Assembly: GCA_002085355.1 (NCBI GenBank)
Contig: NATN01000031.1
Coordinates: 1-13,078 of the forward strand
Source of the DNA: Candidatus Zhuqueibacterota bacterium 4484_87
GTDB taxonomy: Bacteria > Zhuqueibacterota > Zhuqueibacteria > Thermofontimicrobiales > Thermofontimicrobiaceae
Direction of reading: 5' to 3'
Length of the DNA stretch: 13,078 bases
The position numbers and the translations under genes are program-made. The notes under the pieces were generated by a model. It did no database searches. It was not told the DNA's origin and saw only the letters and a list, made by a program, of their open reading frames with translations. Below are positions 1-6,661 of this stretch, piece after piece. Position 1 is the stretch's first letter. Each line of letters starts with the position of its first letter.

Positions 1-16
1 GAGAAAACACCCCCAC

Positions 17-892
17 TCATTCGCGGCGACCATCAACGCCCCAATTCAATTTTTTCCGCAACAGCTCATTGAAATTCTTGCTCTCTTTTTGAAAACAACG
101 AATGCTGTATTCCGCTTTCTTGATGATGATTTCCACCTGCTCACCCTTACTAAATTGCTGACTGATTTGTCCGTCCACGCTCATGGTAATAATGCTTTCC
201 CGCAGGTCAGGAACAATTTTCACGGTGCTGCGGTCGTGAATGACAACAGGCCTCACGCTTAGAGTGTGCGGACAAATCGGATTGATGATCATGCAATTTA
301 CGTTGGGAAACAAAATAGGCCCGCTCGAAGACATGGAATAAGCTGTTGAGCCGGTCGGTGTGGCAACAATGACACCATCACCAACATAGGAGTTGAGAAA
401 TAAATCATCAATAAAAACATCCAGCCGGATCACGCGGCTGAAACCGCCGCGATCCACAACAACGTCATTGAGCGCGTAATATTTTTCCCGATGTCCGCCG
501 CGGATCACTGTCGCCTTTAGCAATCTTCTGTCAATAATTGCCACATTGCCCTGCAGGATATTTTCCAGTGTGGAATACAGTTCTTCCACACTGACTTCCG
601 TCAAAAAACCGAGCCCTCCTAAATTTACTCCCAAAATCGGAATCCCGCATTTCCCCACTTCGCGCGCCGTGGATAAAATGGTACCGTCCCCACCAAAGGA
701 CAAAATTGCGTCGCATTTTTGACACAGGTTATTCAAGCGGTCGGTTTCCACAACGCCATTCAACTGAAGGTAACTGGCTAATTCCTGATCCAGAATGTAT
801 TTCATTTTTCTGTCAGAGAGCCATTGCAACAATTCGGGTATCACGCTTTTGACAAGCTTTTTCGTGGTATTGCCGCTGATACCAAAAACCAT
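17..892 (-). CDS. nadK: NAD kinase
   Basis: ATP-dependent NAD kinase, which phosphorylates NAD to NADP in the cytoplasm. The 291-residue protein has the usual length for bacterial NadK. Visible family motifs are the GGDGT nucleotide-binding signature at residues 67-71, NLGGLGFLTE at about 90-99, ALNDVVV at about 140-146, the strongly conserved GDGVIVATPTGSTAYS block at about 161-176, and the INPICPHTLSVRPVV block at about 203-217. The ATG at 892 is preceded by GGAG with a 9-base gap, a usable ribosome-binding site. It lies 120 bases downstream of dxs on the same strand and is probably co-transcribed with it. In many bacteria tlyA and recN flank nadK in this cluster; tlyA is absent here and the sequence beyond the gene end is not visible. 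Identification is firm from motifs and length. Confidence 0.97.
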   Translation of the reverse strand: MVFGISGNTTKKLVKSVIPELLQWLSDRKMKYILDQELASYLQLNGVVETDRLNNLCQKCDAILSFGGDGTILSTAREVGKCGIPILGVNLGGLGFLTEVSVEELYSTLENILQGNVAIIDRRLLKATVIRGGHREKYYALNDVVVDRGGFSRVIRLDVFIDDLFLNSYVGDGVIVATPTGSTAYSMSSSGPILFPNVNCMIINPICPHTLSVRPVVIHDRSTVKIVPDLRESIITMSVDGQISQQFSKGEQVEIIIKKAEYSIRCFQKESKNFNELLRKKLNWGVDGRRE

Positions 893-964
893 AAATTCGC
901 GCTCCGTTTTTCAAGTAAATCTTACAGAATGGTGCATCTTCAGCCATGAAGCGTCAGTGAATAA

Positions 965-985
965 TTTTTTTTAGATATTTTTTTT
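965..985. other. paired A/T tracts between dxs and nadK
   Basis: Two runs of eight T (965-972 and 978-985) separated by five bases; on the minus strand these are two A8 tracts between the dxs stop and nadK. Phased A-tracts bend DNA and can act as UP elements, but I see no convincing -35/-10 pair just downstream. The role is unproven and chance in A+T-rich DNA is possible. Confidence 0.3.
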
Positions 986-1012
986 GGCTACTGATTTTTG
1001 TATCCGCTACCA

Positions 1013-2956
1013 TCAATTTCCATGACGAGAGCCATTTGCGCTGAACAATCTGCGGATATTCATTTTTCGTTTGTGATGGCCCGAAATTTCTCTGTTCACA
1101 AAATCAGCAATGGAATCTGCATCCATGCCACAGATCTGGTATAATTCCTTTTGAGTGCCATGTTCAATAAAATGATCAGGAACACCAATCCTGTGAATAG
1201 TCACATGCCTATGTTCATCAGTTTTTACTAACAGCTCTTCTAACGCGCTGCCAAAACCGCCGACCACTGTATTGTCTTCCAGAGTAAAAATATGTTCAAA
1301 ATGCTTAAACTTTTTCTTGAATAATGTCTCATCCAACGGCCTGACGAATCTGGCGTTGATCACTTCAGCGTTAATTCCCAGCTCTGATAATTTCTTCCTC
1401 GCCTCAAGAGCGTGATAGACCATAGGCCCAATGGCAGCGATGAGCACGTCGCTCCCCTTTTCCACTACTTCAGCTTTTCCAATGGTTATTTCCCGAAAGG
1501 GGGAATCCAGAGAAACGCCAACGCCGCTCCCGCGCGGATAACGAATGGCGACGGGACCCTCTGTATATTTCGAGGCTGTAAAAATCATATTTTTCAGCTC
1601 TGCTTCATCTTTGGGAGACATCACGATCATATTGGGTACAACGCGCAGATAGCTTAAATCAAAAACACCATGATGCGTGGGACCGTCGTCTCCGACCAGT
1701 CCGGCGCGATCCAGTGCAAAAACCACCGGCAATTTCTGCAGCGCCACATCGTGAATGATGGAGTCATAAGCCCGTTGCAAAAAGCTCGAATAAATAGCCA
1801 CCACAGGCCTCATCCCCTGTTTCGCCAAACCAGCGGCAAAGGTCACTGCGTGACCTTCAGCGATACCCACATCAAAAAATCGGTCGGGATGTTTTTCAGC
1901 AAACGGAATCAATCCTGTCCCCAGAGACATGGCCGCTGTAATAGCCACTATTTTTTTATTTTCTTCAGCCAATTCTGTCAGCGTCTCTCCGAGCACGGAA
2001 CTATAACTCGGGTTGGTGCTTTTCTTCACCGATTCTCCCGTGGATTTATCAAAAGCTCCCAATCCATGAAATTTAGGTGCATTTTCCTCTGCTGGCTTAT
2101 AGCCTTTGCCTTTTTTGGTGACAACATGGATCAAAATAGGCCCTTTCAGCCGTTTCGCCGCTCTTAACACATGTATCAAACGAGAAATATTGTGGCCATC
2201 CACCGGGCCAAAATAGCGAAAACCAAGCCGTTCAAACACCAATCCCGGCACTAAAATCGATTTCAAACTTTCATCCAACCGTCCCACAGCCGAGCGTAGC
2301 TTCTCGCCAAACGAGGAAAGTTTACCCGTAATTTCCCAAATTTCATCTTTCAGTTTATTGTAGCTCTGAGTAGTTATAATTGTGGTGAGATACTGGGACA
2401 GGGCGCCCACATTTTTGGAGATGGACATTTCGTTGTCATTCAAGATCACAATTAAATCTCTGCCTGAAGCGCCGGCATTATTTAATCCCTCCAGCGCCAG
2501 GCCGCCGGTGAGAGCGCCATCGCCGATCACGGCAATGACGTGGTTATCCTGTTTCTGTAAATCACGCGCTGTCGCCATTCCCAGAGCAGCGGAAATGGCC
2601 GTGCTGGCGTGACCGGTACCGAAGCAATCATGTTCACTTTCAAAAATATTGGGAAAACCGCTGATCCCTTTGAGCTGACGGATAGTGTGAAAACGTTCCT
2701 TTCTGCCTGTCAGAATTTTATGAACGTATGCCTGATGTCCCACATCCCAGACAATTTTATCACGCGGTGAATCAAAAAGGAAGTGCAAGACCAGCGTCAA
2801 TTCCACGACGCCCAGACTCGGCGCAAGATGTCCCCCGGTCTGGGAAACGCTGTTGACAAGAAACTCGCGAATTTCACGGCTCAATTCCGCCAATTCCGGA
2901 ATGGATAATTTTTTCAAATCCTCCGGCGAATCGATTTGATCTAATAAGTCGAGCAT
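1013..2956 (-). CDS. dxs: 1-deoxy-D-xylulose-5-phosphate synthase
   Basis: Thiamine-diphosphate enzyme that condenses pyruvate with glyceraldehyde 3-phosphate to DXP, the first step of the MEP isoprenoid pathway and a precursor for thiamine and pyridoxal. The protein has 647 residues, close to the usual 620-650. In order one sees GGHLAPSLG (His43), DVGHQAYVHK (His74), GTGHASTAISAALG (113-126), the thiamine-diphosphate motif GDGALTGG...NNAG (145-162), FRYFGPVDGH (246-255), DVGIAEGHAVTFAAG with the expected catalytic Glu367, and DRAGLVGDDGPTHHGVFD (416-433). The transketolase C-terminal domain follows. The ATG at 2956 has GAGGTG four bases upstream. It starts only 14 bases after the xseB stop, so it is almost certainly in one operon with xseAB. 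ispA, which often sits between xseB and dxs, is missing. No key residue is lost. Confidence 0.98.
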   Translation of the reverse strand: MLDLLDQIDSPEDLKKLSIPELAELSREIREFLVNSVSQTGGHLAPSLGVVELTLVLHFLFDSPRDKIVWDVGHQAYVHKILTGRKERFHTIRQLKGISGFPNIFESEHDCFGTGHASTAISAALGMATARDLQKQDNHVIAVIGDGALTGGLALEGLNNAGASGRDLIVILNDNEMSISKNVGALSQYLTTIITTQSYNKLKDEIWEITGKLSSFGEKLRSAVGRLDESLKSILVPGLVFERLGFRYFGPVDGHNISRLIHVLRAAKRLKGPILIHVVTKKGKGYKPAEENAPKFHGLGAFDKSTGESVKKSTNPSYSSVLGETLTELAEENKKIVAITAAMSLGTGLIPFAEKHPDRFFDVGIAEGHAVTFAAGLAKQGMRPVVAIYSSFLQRAYDSIIHDVALQKLPVVFALDRAGLVGDDGPTHHGVFDLSYLRVVPNMIVMSPKDEAELKNMIFTASKYTEGPVAIRYPRGSGVGVSLDSPFREITIGKAEVVEKGSDVLIAAIGPMVYHALEARKKLSELGINAEVINARFVRPLDETLFKKKFKHFEHIFTLEDNTVVGGFGSALEELLVKTDEHRHVTIHRIGVPDHFIEHGTQKELYQICGMDADSIADFVNREISGHHKRKMNIRRLFSANGSRHGN

Positions 2957-2970
2957 GAAGCACCTCTTCT

Positions 2971-3183
2971 TTAAAAAACTTGTTCTTCAAGTCCGTTTTC
3001 GCTTTTAACCAACTTTTTCAGCTTTTGTTCGACCTGATTCAATTTTTCCGAGCAAAAGTCAGCTAATTTCATTCCTTCTTCAAATTTGCGCACGGTTTCA
3101 TCCAGAGATAAATCGCCAGTCTCCAACTCGCTCACGATTTTTTCCAGTTTTTCCATGGCTTCTTCAAATGTTTTTTCTGCCAT
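2971..3183 (-). CDS. xseB: exodeoxyribonuclease VII small subunit
   Basis: Small subunit of exonuclease VII, which together with XseA degrades single-stranded DNA to oligonucleotides in mismatch repair and DNA clean-up. The 70-residue protein matches the family: it opens TFEEAMEKLEKIVSELETGD, continues with LSLDETVRKFEEGMKLADFC, then a heptad-rich helix ending near residue 62. It is rich in Glu and Lys and is probably a helical hairpin. I chose the ATG at 3183 because AAAGGAGAG lies 8 bases before it and the family begins here. An in-frame ATG ten codons upstream (3213) has no Shine-Dalgarno and would add residues not typical of the family. The gene lies 59 bases after the xseA stop and 14 bases before dxs, consistent with an operon. 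Confidence 0.93.
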   Translation of the reverse strand: MAEKTFEEAMEKLEKIVSELETGDLSLDETVRKFEEGMKLADFCSEKLNQVEQKLKKLVKSENGLEEQVF

Positions 3184-3242
3184 CCTGATTCTCTCCTTTG
3201 CGGGAAAACTCATTCATTCTGAAAACACGAACTTTATCATCC

Positions 3243-4502
3243 TCATTTTGATTCCTGGGAAATTTTTTCCAATGAATTCTTTTCCTGAATTGCCTCGATC
3301 ACTGCCGCCGCACCGCCGCGATGAAAGAGCAATTTCACCGCTTCACCCGGGGAAATTTCTTCTGATTTTCGCACAATTTTTCCGCCGTTTGATTTCTGGC
3401 AAATGGCATAACCGCGTTTCAATACGTGCATTGGTGACAATGTTTGCAATCGTTGTTCCAACGATAACATCCGATTTTTCAACATAGAAATTCGATGCAC
3501 CATGCCGCGTTCCATGGAATTCAGCAGATCATCCAAGCGTAGCTTATGCTCACGCAGCAAATCTGGCGCGCGGCGAAAACTGTAACTACCCACAAGTCGG
3601 GAAAGCCGGTCTCGTTCAAATTGTAATCGGCGCAATGACGTTTGCTGCATTCTTTGTCTGAGATGATGGATTCTGTTCAGTAACTCTTCCCGATCCGGCA
3701 CAGCTAACTCAGCGGCAGCCGATGGTGTCGGAGCGCGTAAATCAGCGACAAAATCGGAAATAGTGAAATCGATCTCATGACCGACAGCCGAAATGACCGG
3801 AATTCTGGAACGGAAAATAGCGCGCGCCACTGCTTCTTCATTGAATGCCCACAAATCTTCCAGAGAGCCGCCGCCACGGCCGACGATGAGCACATCGACC
3901 TTCCCGTATTCATTAAAAAGATCGATCCCCTGGGCAATCTCCTCAGCAGCACCCTCACCCTGCACTTTCACCGGATAAAGTACGATCTCCACGCCGGGAA
4001 ATCTGCGGTTGAGCACCTGATATAAATCCCTGATAGCTGCACCGGTCGGAGAAGTCACAATGCCAATTCTTCGGGGAAATCGCGGAATCATTTTTTTGTG
4101 CGTTTGATCGAACAACCCCTCGGAAGAGAGCTTTTTTTTCAACTGCTCAAATGCCATCTGTAATTCGCCGACTCCGGCAGGTCGCAACTTCATTACATCA
4201 AACTGATAATACCCCCGCTTGTGAAATACAGCCACACGCCCCAGAGCCAGCACTTTCATCCCGTCCTGTGGCGTAAAAACGAGATTCGCTTTTCTCGATC
4301 TCCACATTACTGCCGGAATCTGCGAGTCTTTGTCTTTCAATGAAAAATAGACGTGTCCCGAAGAATGAAATTTCAAATTGGAAATCTCTCCCTCCAGCCA
4401 GATCGTGGGAATCGTTGTTTCCAGGAGCATTTTTATCTCCTGATTCAACTGCGAGACCGTGTAAATTGCGTCGCCGGTTATGTCGGAAAATTCATCAAAC
4501 AT
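3243..4502 (-). CDS. xseA: exodeoxyribonuclease VII large subunit
   Basis: Catalytic large subunit of exonuclease VII, acting on single-stranded DNA from both ends. The 419-residue protein is slightly shorter than the E. coli enzyme. Residues 13-105 form the N-terminal OB-fold (YTVSQLNQEIKMLLE, WLEGEISNLK, SGHVYFSLKD). The catalytic region carries GIVTSPTGAAIRDL (147-160), DVLIVGRGGGSLEDLWAFNEE (203-223), IPVISAVGHEIDFTISDFVADLRAPTPSAAAE (234-265). A coiled-coil segment of about 100 residues follows, and the C-terminus has the family's LKRGYAI block. The ATG at 4502 has no clear Shine-Dalgarno; it is accepted because the OB-fold begins a dozen residues later as usual. An inverted repeat at 4545-4577 lies about 45 bases upstream. 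I could not find a convincing promoter for the gene. Confidence 0.97.
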   Translation of the reverse strand: MFDEFSDITGDAIYTVSQLNQEIKMLLETTIPTIWLEGEISNLKFHSSGHVYFSLKDKDSQIPAVMWRSRKANLVFTPQDGMKVLALGRVAVFHKRGYYQFDVMKLRPAGVGELQMAFEQLKKKLSSEGLFDQTHKKMIPRFPRRIGIVTSPTGAAIRDLYQVLNRRFPGVEIVLYPVKVQGEGAAEEIAQGIDLFNEYGKVDVLIVGRGGGSLEDLWAFNEEAVARAIFRSRIPVISAVGHEIDFTISDFVADLRAPTPSAAAELAVPDREELLNRIHHLRQRMQQTSLRRLQFERDRLSRLVGSYSFRRAPDLLREHKLRLDDLLNSMERGMVHRISMLKNRMLSLEQRLQTLSPMHVLKRGYAICQKSNGGKIVRKSEEISPGEAVKLLFHRGGAAAVIEAIQEKNSLEKISQESK

Positions 4503-4544
4503 AGACTACATCAATCTTTTCAAAATCATTTATCGGCCATATAA

Positions 4545-4577
4545 ATGAAAAGAGGTATCCAATTATACCTCTTTCAT
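4545..4577 (-). terminator. candidate rho-independent terminator or attenuator hairpin
   Basis: Perfect 10-base arms AAAGAGGTAT (4549-4558) and ATACCTCTTT (4565-4574) enclose a 6-base loop. The stem extends by three more pairs beyond a single bulged A at 4548. On the minus strand the stem runs into a T-rich stretch (TTTT, then CATTTATAT), so it could end transcription coming from the small basic-protein gene upstream, or attenuate read-through into xseA. The stem is A+T-rich and the T run is interrupted, so its strength is uncertain. The loop side of the minus strand also contains TATAAT, without a matching -35. Confidence 0.5.
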
Positions 4578-4797
4578 ATTCAAAATATTATAATGAGAGT
4601 TTGCTTGCAGCGGGTTGTTAGAAATCGGATTGCAAAAAACATCAATAGAGTTGTACAAAGACAAAGCGCTCATGTTTTCAGCCTGCTATTTTTTTCGATC
4701 AAAAAAATTCGATTAATACTTCAAGGCGCCATCCAATTTCCGTTACAGATTCTCTGATCAATCTATCTTTCCGCAAGCAATCATACTATCGTAACAA
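4578..4797. other. 220-base gap between small basic-protein gene and hairpin
   Basis: The gap holds no open reading frame I can defend, no tRNA-like TpsiC motif, and no SRP-RNA signature. The T-run/A-run pair around 4689-4707 could form a weak A-T helix. The stretch would be the 3' untranslated region of the small basic-protein gene if transcription ends at the 4545-4577 hairpin. Open reading frames through it on either strand lack ribosome-binding sites and recognisable protein composition. Confidence 0.4.
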
Positions 4798-4893
4798 CTA
4801 ACGGTTTTTCTTTTTATGGCGATCTTTTCTGAGTCTTTTTTTCCTTTTATGCGTTGCAATTTTGGCTCTTTTTCTCTTTTTTCCGCTCGGCAT
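4798..4893 (-). CDS. 31-residue basic ribosomal protein, bS22/mS38 (AURKAIP1/COX24) type
   Basis: A tiny gene below usual length cut-offs. The product is 31 residues, begins MPSGKKRKRAKIATHKRKKR and ends LRKDRHKKKNR. More than half the residues are Lys or Arg and it has no acidic residue except one Asp. This composition and the KRxKxxTHKRKKRLRKxRHKKK pattern match, from memory, short bacterial proteins annotated as AURKAIP1/COX24-domain proteins, related to mycobacterial ribosomal protein bS22 and mitochondrial mS38. It therefore probably binds rRNA in the small ribosomal subunit. The start is decided by a perfect nine-base Shine-Dalgarno, AAGGAGGTG (4899-4907), five bases before the ATG at 4893. 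A sigma70-like promoter lies at 4929-4957, between this gene and the upstream methyltransferase. A longer frame overlapping it on the same strand (4758-4979) is judged spurious. Confidence 0.87.
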   Translation of the reverse strand: MPSGKKRKRAKIATHKRKKRLRKDRHKKKNR

Positions 4894-4898
4894 ATTTC

Positions 4899-4907
4899 CA
4901 CCTCCTT
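4899..4907 (-). promoter_or_regulatory. perfect Shine-Dalgarno for the 31-residue gene
   Basis: Minus-strand AAGGAGGTG is fully complementary to the canonical anti-Shine-Dalgarno of 16S rRNA, five bases before the ATG at 4893. It is the strongest ribosome-binding site in the window and decides the start of the small gene. Confidence 0.85.
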
Positions 4908-4928
4908 AACGGTAATATCTATTTGTTC

Positions 4929-4957
4929 AATGTATGCAGTTAATTTCTCTGTTTCAA
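4929..4957 (-). promoter_or_regulatory. sigma70-like promoter for the 31-residue gene
   Basis: On the minus strand TTGAAA (4952-4957, five of six to TTGACA) and TACATT (4929-4934, four of six to TATAAT) are separated by exactly 17 bases. It sits directly after the methyltransferase gene end, giving an expected start of transcription near 4922, about 30 bases before the ATG. Called by eye. Confidence 0.5.
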
Positions 4958-4959
4958 AT

Positions 4960-5769
4960 TTATGGCAACCGAAGCACAAAAATAGCTCCGGAACTCAAAT
5001 ATTCCCGGCAAAAACGTGAGCGATACCTGCGCATTTTAATTCCAAAGCGAAACGCCTGCCGGGGACGGACAAAGTGAAAAGTCCGCTGAATGACACTGAA
5101 ACCCGCTTTTTCCGTTAACTCTTCAAATTCGGCAATTGTCAAACCGGTCTTGTAGTTGCGGAAATGTGATTCAACGTTTTTGCGCTCCACGTGTTCCAAT
5201 AACCAGCGATATATTTTTTCGGGCAAAAGATGCAAAAACGGGATGAACTGCAACACGGAGCTCATCACTTGCTGGTGTCCGCCAAACGCTGATTTAAATG
5301 GCGGAAAAGCAATCACCAGGACAGAATATGTTTCCATCATTGCTTTCAAATTTTCCAGCGATTGCCTTTTATTTTGCAGATGTTCGATGACATCGAGCAT
5401 CAAAATAACATCAAATTTTTCGTCTAAGCCCGCTTCTTCAATATTTCCGTGAAAAAAGCGAATATCCGCGGGATTATTTTCTTTGGCAAATTGAACGCGA
5501 TGTTCGCTATATTCCAAGCCGGCGCACTGGTAGCCCGCTTGATAAAAAGGCTGCAAAACACCGCCTTCTCCGCAGCCAATATCGATTATCTTTTTGCCGA
5601 CTGCCAGCTTGCGTACAAAATGAGTTAAATAATACTCACCAATTCTATTTTGGTAATTCTGATAGGCATTGCGATCATCAGTGGCAGTTTTGCCGAATTG
5701 TTTCAGTTTCCTGAGAAAACCCATAATTTCTATCTTGTTGAAAAATAAAAATTGCTGATAATTTTTCAT
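4960..5769 (-). CDS. class I SAM-dependent methyltransferase
   Basis: Predicted S-adenosylmethionine-dependent methyltransferase of the Methyltransf_11/23 type; the substrate is not evident. Numbering from the ATG at 5769 (269 residues), motif I is IIDIGCGEGG at 61-70, the acidic residue ending strand beta2 is Glu86 in AGLEYSEHRVQFA, GNIEEAGL at about 108-115 is motif II, and LMLDVIEHL at 123-131 is motif III. After this comes a proline-aromatic IAFPPFKSAFGGHQQ segment, where related enzymes bind substrate, and a basic C-terminus (FRFGIKMRRYRSRF). The start is unsure: TTG at 5790, ATG at 5769 and ATG at 5724 are all in frame and none has a good Shine-Dalgarno; the fold itself begins after residue 30, so any is possible. 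It follows the HU gene and may share its transcript. Confidence 0.85.
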   Translation of the reverse strand: MKNYQQFLFFNKIEIMGFLRKLKQFGKTATDDRNAYQNYQNRIGEYYLTHFVRKLAVGKKIIDIGCGEGGVLQPFYQAGYQCAGLEYSEHRVQFAKENNPADIRFFHGNIEEAGLDEKFDVILMLDVIEHLQNKRQSLENLKAMMETYSVLVIAFPPFKSAFGGHQQVMSSVLQFIPFLHLLPEKIYRWLLEHVERKNVESHFRNYKTGLTIAEFEELTEKAGFSVIQRTFHFVRPRQAFRFGIKMRRYRSRFCREYLSSGAIFVLRLP

Positions 5770-5862
5770 CTTTGCCAGCAGGGCAGACAATGAATTTATT
5801 TCAGCAATCCGTTTCGACTGTTATTTTGACATTTCCCGTTGCATAAATTCTCAAAGCTGGTA

Positions 5863-6153
5863 TCAAAATTCGTCATCCGGCGCGTTCACAAAGTCACGCA
5901 ATTGCTTGGATACGCGAAATACCGGCATGCGACGCGACGGAATTTCAACTTCCTCTCCGGTCTTGGGATTTCTCCCCTTGCGCGGCGCACGCACTACCGT
6001 ATGAAATCGCCCGAAACCGCGCAAATCCACAGGTTCTCCTTTTTTGAGCGCGTAACTTATCGTGGCAATCATTCCGTCCACCACGGCAGCCGTCTCTATT
6101 TTCGTCAACCCTGTTCCTTCAGCAATAATATCAACGATGTCGGCTTTAGTCAC
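5863..6153 (-). CDS. HU/IHF-family DNA-binding protein
   Basis: Small histone-like protein that binds and bends DNA as a dimer in the nucleoid. The 96-residue product opens MTKADIVDIIAEGTGLTKIE (helical dimerisation body). It then has VDLRGFGRFHTVVRAPRKGR at about 43-62 and the beta-arm NPKTGEEVEIPSRRMPVFRVSKQLR, with the usual Asn-Pro at the arm and a Phe/Val core. It ends in a short acidic tail, NAPDDEF. The start is GTG at 6153, supported by AAGGAGGG six bases upstream. HU and IHF subunits cannot be told apart with confidence here, so no symbol is given. A good promoter lies at 6236-6264, and the ribosome-binding site can be drawn into a hairpin (6160-6180), suggesting possible translational control. 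Confidence 0.96.
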   Translation of the reverse strand: MTKADIVDIIAEGTGLTKIETAAVVDGMIATISYALKKGEPVDLRGFGRFHTVVRAPRKGRNPKTGEEVEIPSRRMPVFRVSKQLRDFVNAPDDEF

Positions 6154-6159
6154 AGTTGC

Positions 6160-6180
6160 CCTCCTTCAAATAAAAGGAAG
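6160..6180 (-). promoter_or_regulatory. hairpin that covers the HU ribosome-binding site
   Basis: In the minus-strand leader CTTCCTT (6174-6180) can pair with AAGGAGG (6160-6166), seven pairs including one G-U, over a 7-base loop. The second arm is the Shine-Dalgarno of the HU gene. Such a stem would limit initiation unless opened, and could allow feedback or temperature-dependent control. This is structural inference only; short stems also arise by chance. Confidence 0.4.
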
Positions 6181-6235
6181 CGTTTTTCAATCGCAATCCT
6201 ATCTACCAGTCGAACCGCTTCAAACTTTTTGAGAC

Positions 6236-6264
6236 ATTAAATTTGCAAGACTATATTTCGTCAA
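6236..6264 (-). promoter_or_regulatory. sigma70-like promoter for the HU gene
   Basis: Minus-strand TTGACG (6259-6264) and TTTAAT (6236-6241) are each one mismatch from consensus and are spaced by exactly 17 bases. The expected start near 6229 gives a leader of about 75 bases that contains the SD hairpin. This is the best-spaced promoter match in the window. Confidence 0.6.
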
Positions 6265-6572
6265 GCACTTACGCTGAGCAGCAATGTCTGTCGGGAAAAT
6301 TGCTTCCAAAAAAAGAATTTTACTTCCGGTAAACAGACACAATCGCCAACATATATCATTCACCAGTAGTCAGTGTTCTGGCTAACCATTTGTAAATGTT
6401 CAGGAAACTTAAGATAACAAAATAATTTTTAAAAGTCAATATAAAATATGAAAAGTTGATGAATGGCGATATCAAACATAAAGCTCCGCACAATGCAAAT
6501 CAGCTACATTCAATGAAACAAAGTCAGCAGTCATGAGTTAAAGTTTAGTTCAAGAAAAACACATTTTTTTTG
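6265..6572. other. intergenic stretch between divergent HU and hutI promoters
   Basis: About 300 A+T-rich bases with no supportable gene. A 33-codon plus-strand frame (6284-6385) lacks a Shine-Dalgarno and family resemblance. Small dyads such as CATTT-GT-AAATG (6387-6398) are too short to interpret. No repeat, tRNA or riboswitch was recognised. Confidence 0.5.
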
Positions 6573-6602
6573 TTGGCATTTCACTAAAATTTTCATTATA
6601 TT
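6573..6602 (+). promoter_or_regulatory. sigma70-like promoter for hutI
   Basis: TTGGCA (6573-6578) and TATATT (6597-6602), each one mismatch from consensus, are spaced by 18 bases. Transcription would begin near 6609, leaving a leader of about 50 bases before the hutI ATG. Confidence 0.55.
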
Positions 6603-6661
6603 GGCGTGGTTTATCTGAAAAGCAGCAAAACATATTTTTAAAATTAAAACCTATTGCATTC

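Noticed and set aside
1412..2612. Several plus-strand frames opposite dxs
   Set aside because: They are antisense shadows of a certain gene, with unlikely protein composition and no ribosome-binding sites.
3184..3213. Ten-codon N-terminal extension of xseB
   Set aside because: The upstream ATG has no ribosome-binding site, while the internal ATG at 3183 has a strong one and matches the family start.
4758..4979. 73-codon minus-strand frame covering the small basic-protein gene
   Set aside because: It is out of frame with the 31-residue gene, has no Shine-Dalgarno, spans that gene's promoter and resembles no family; the 31-residue frame has a perfect ribosome-binding site.
5770..5790. TTG start for the methyltransferase
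   Set aside because: No ribosome-binding site upstream and two in-frame ATG codons follow; kept only as an alternative.
6284..6385. 33-codon plus-strand frame in the HU-hutI gap
   Set aside because: No Shine-Dalgarno, no recognisable composition, and chance frames of this size are expected.
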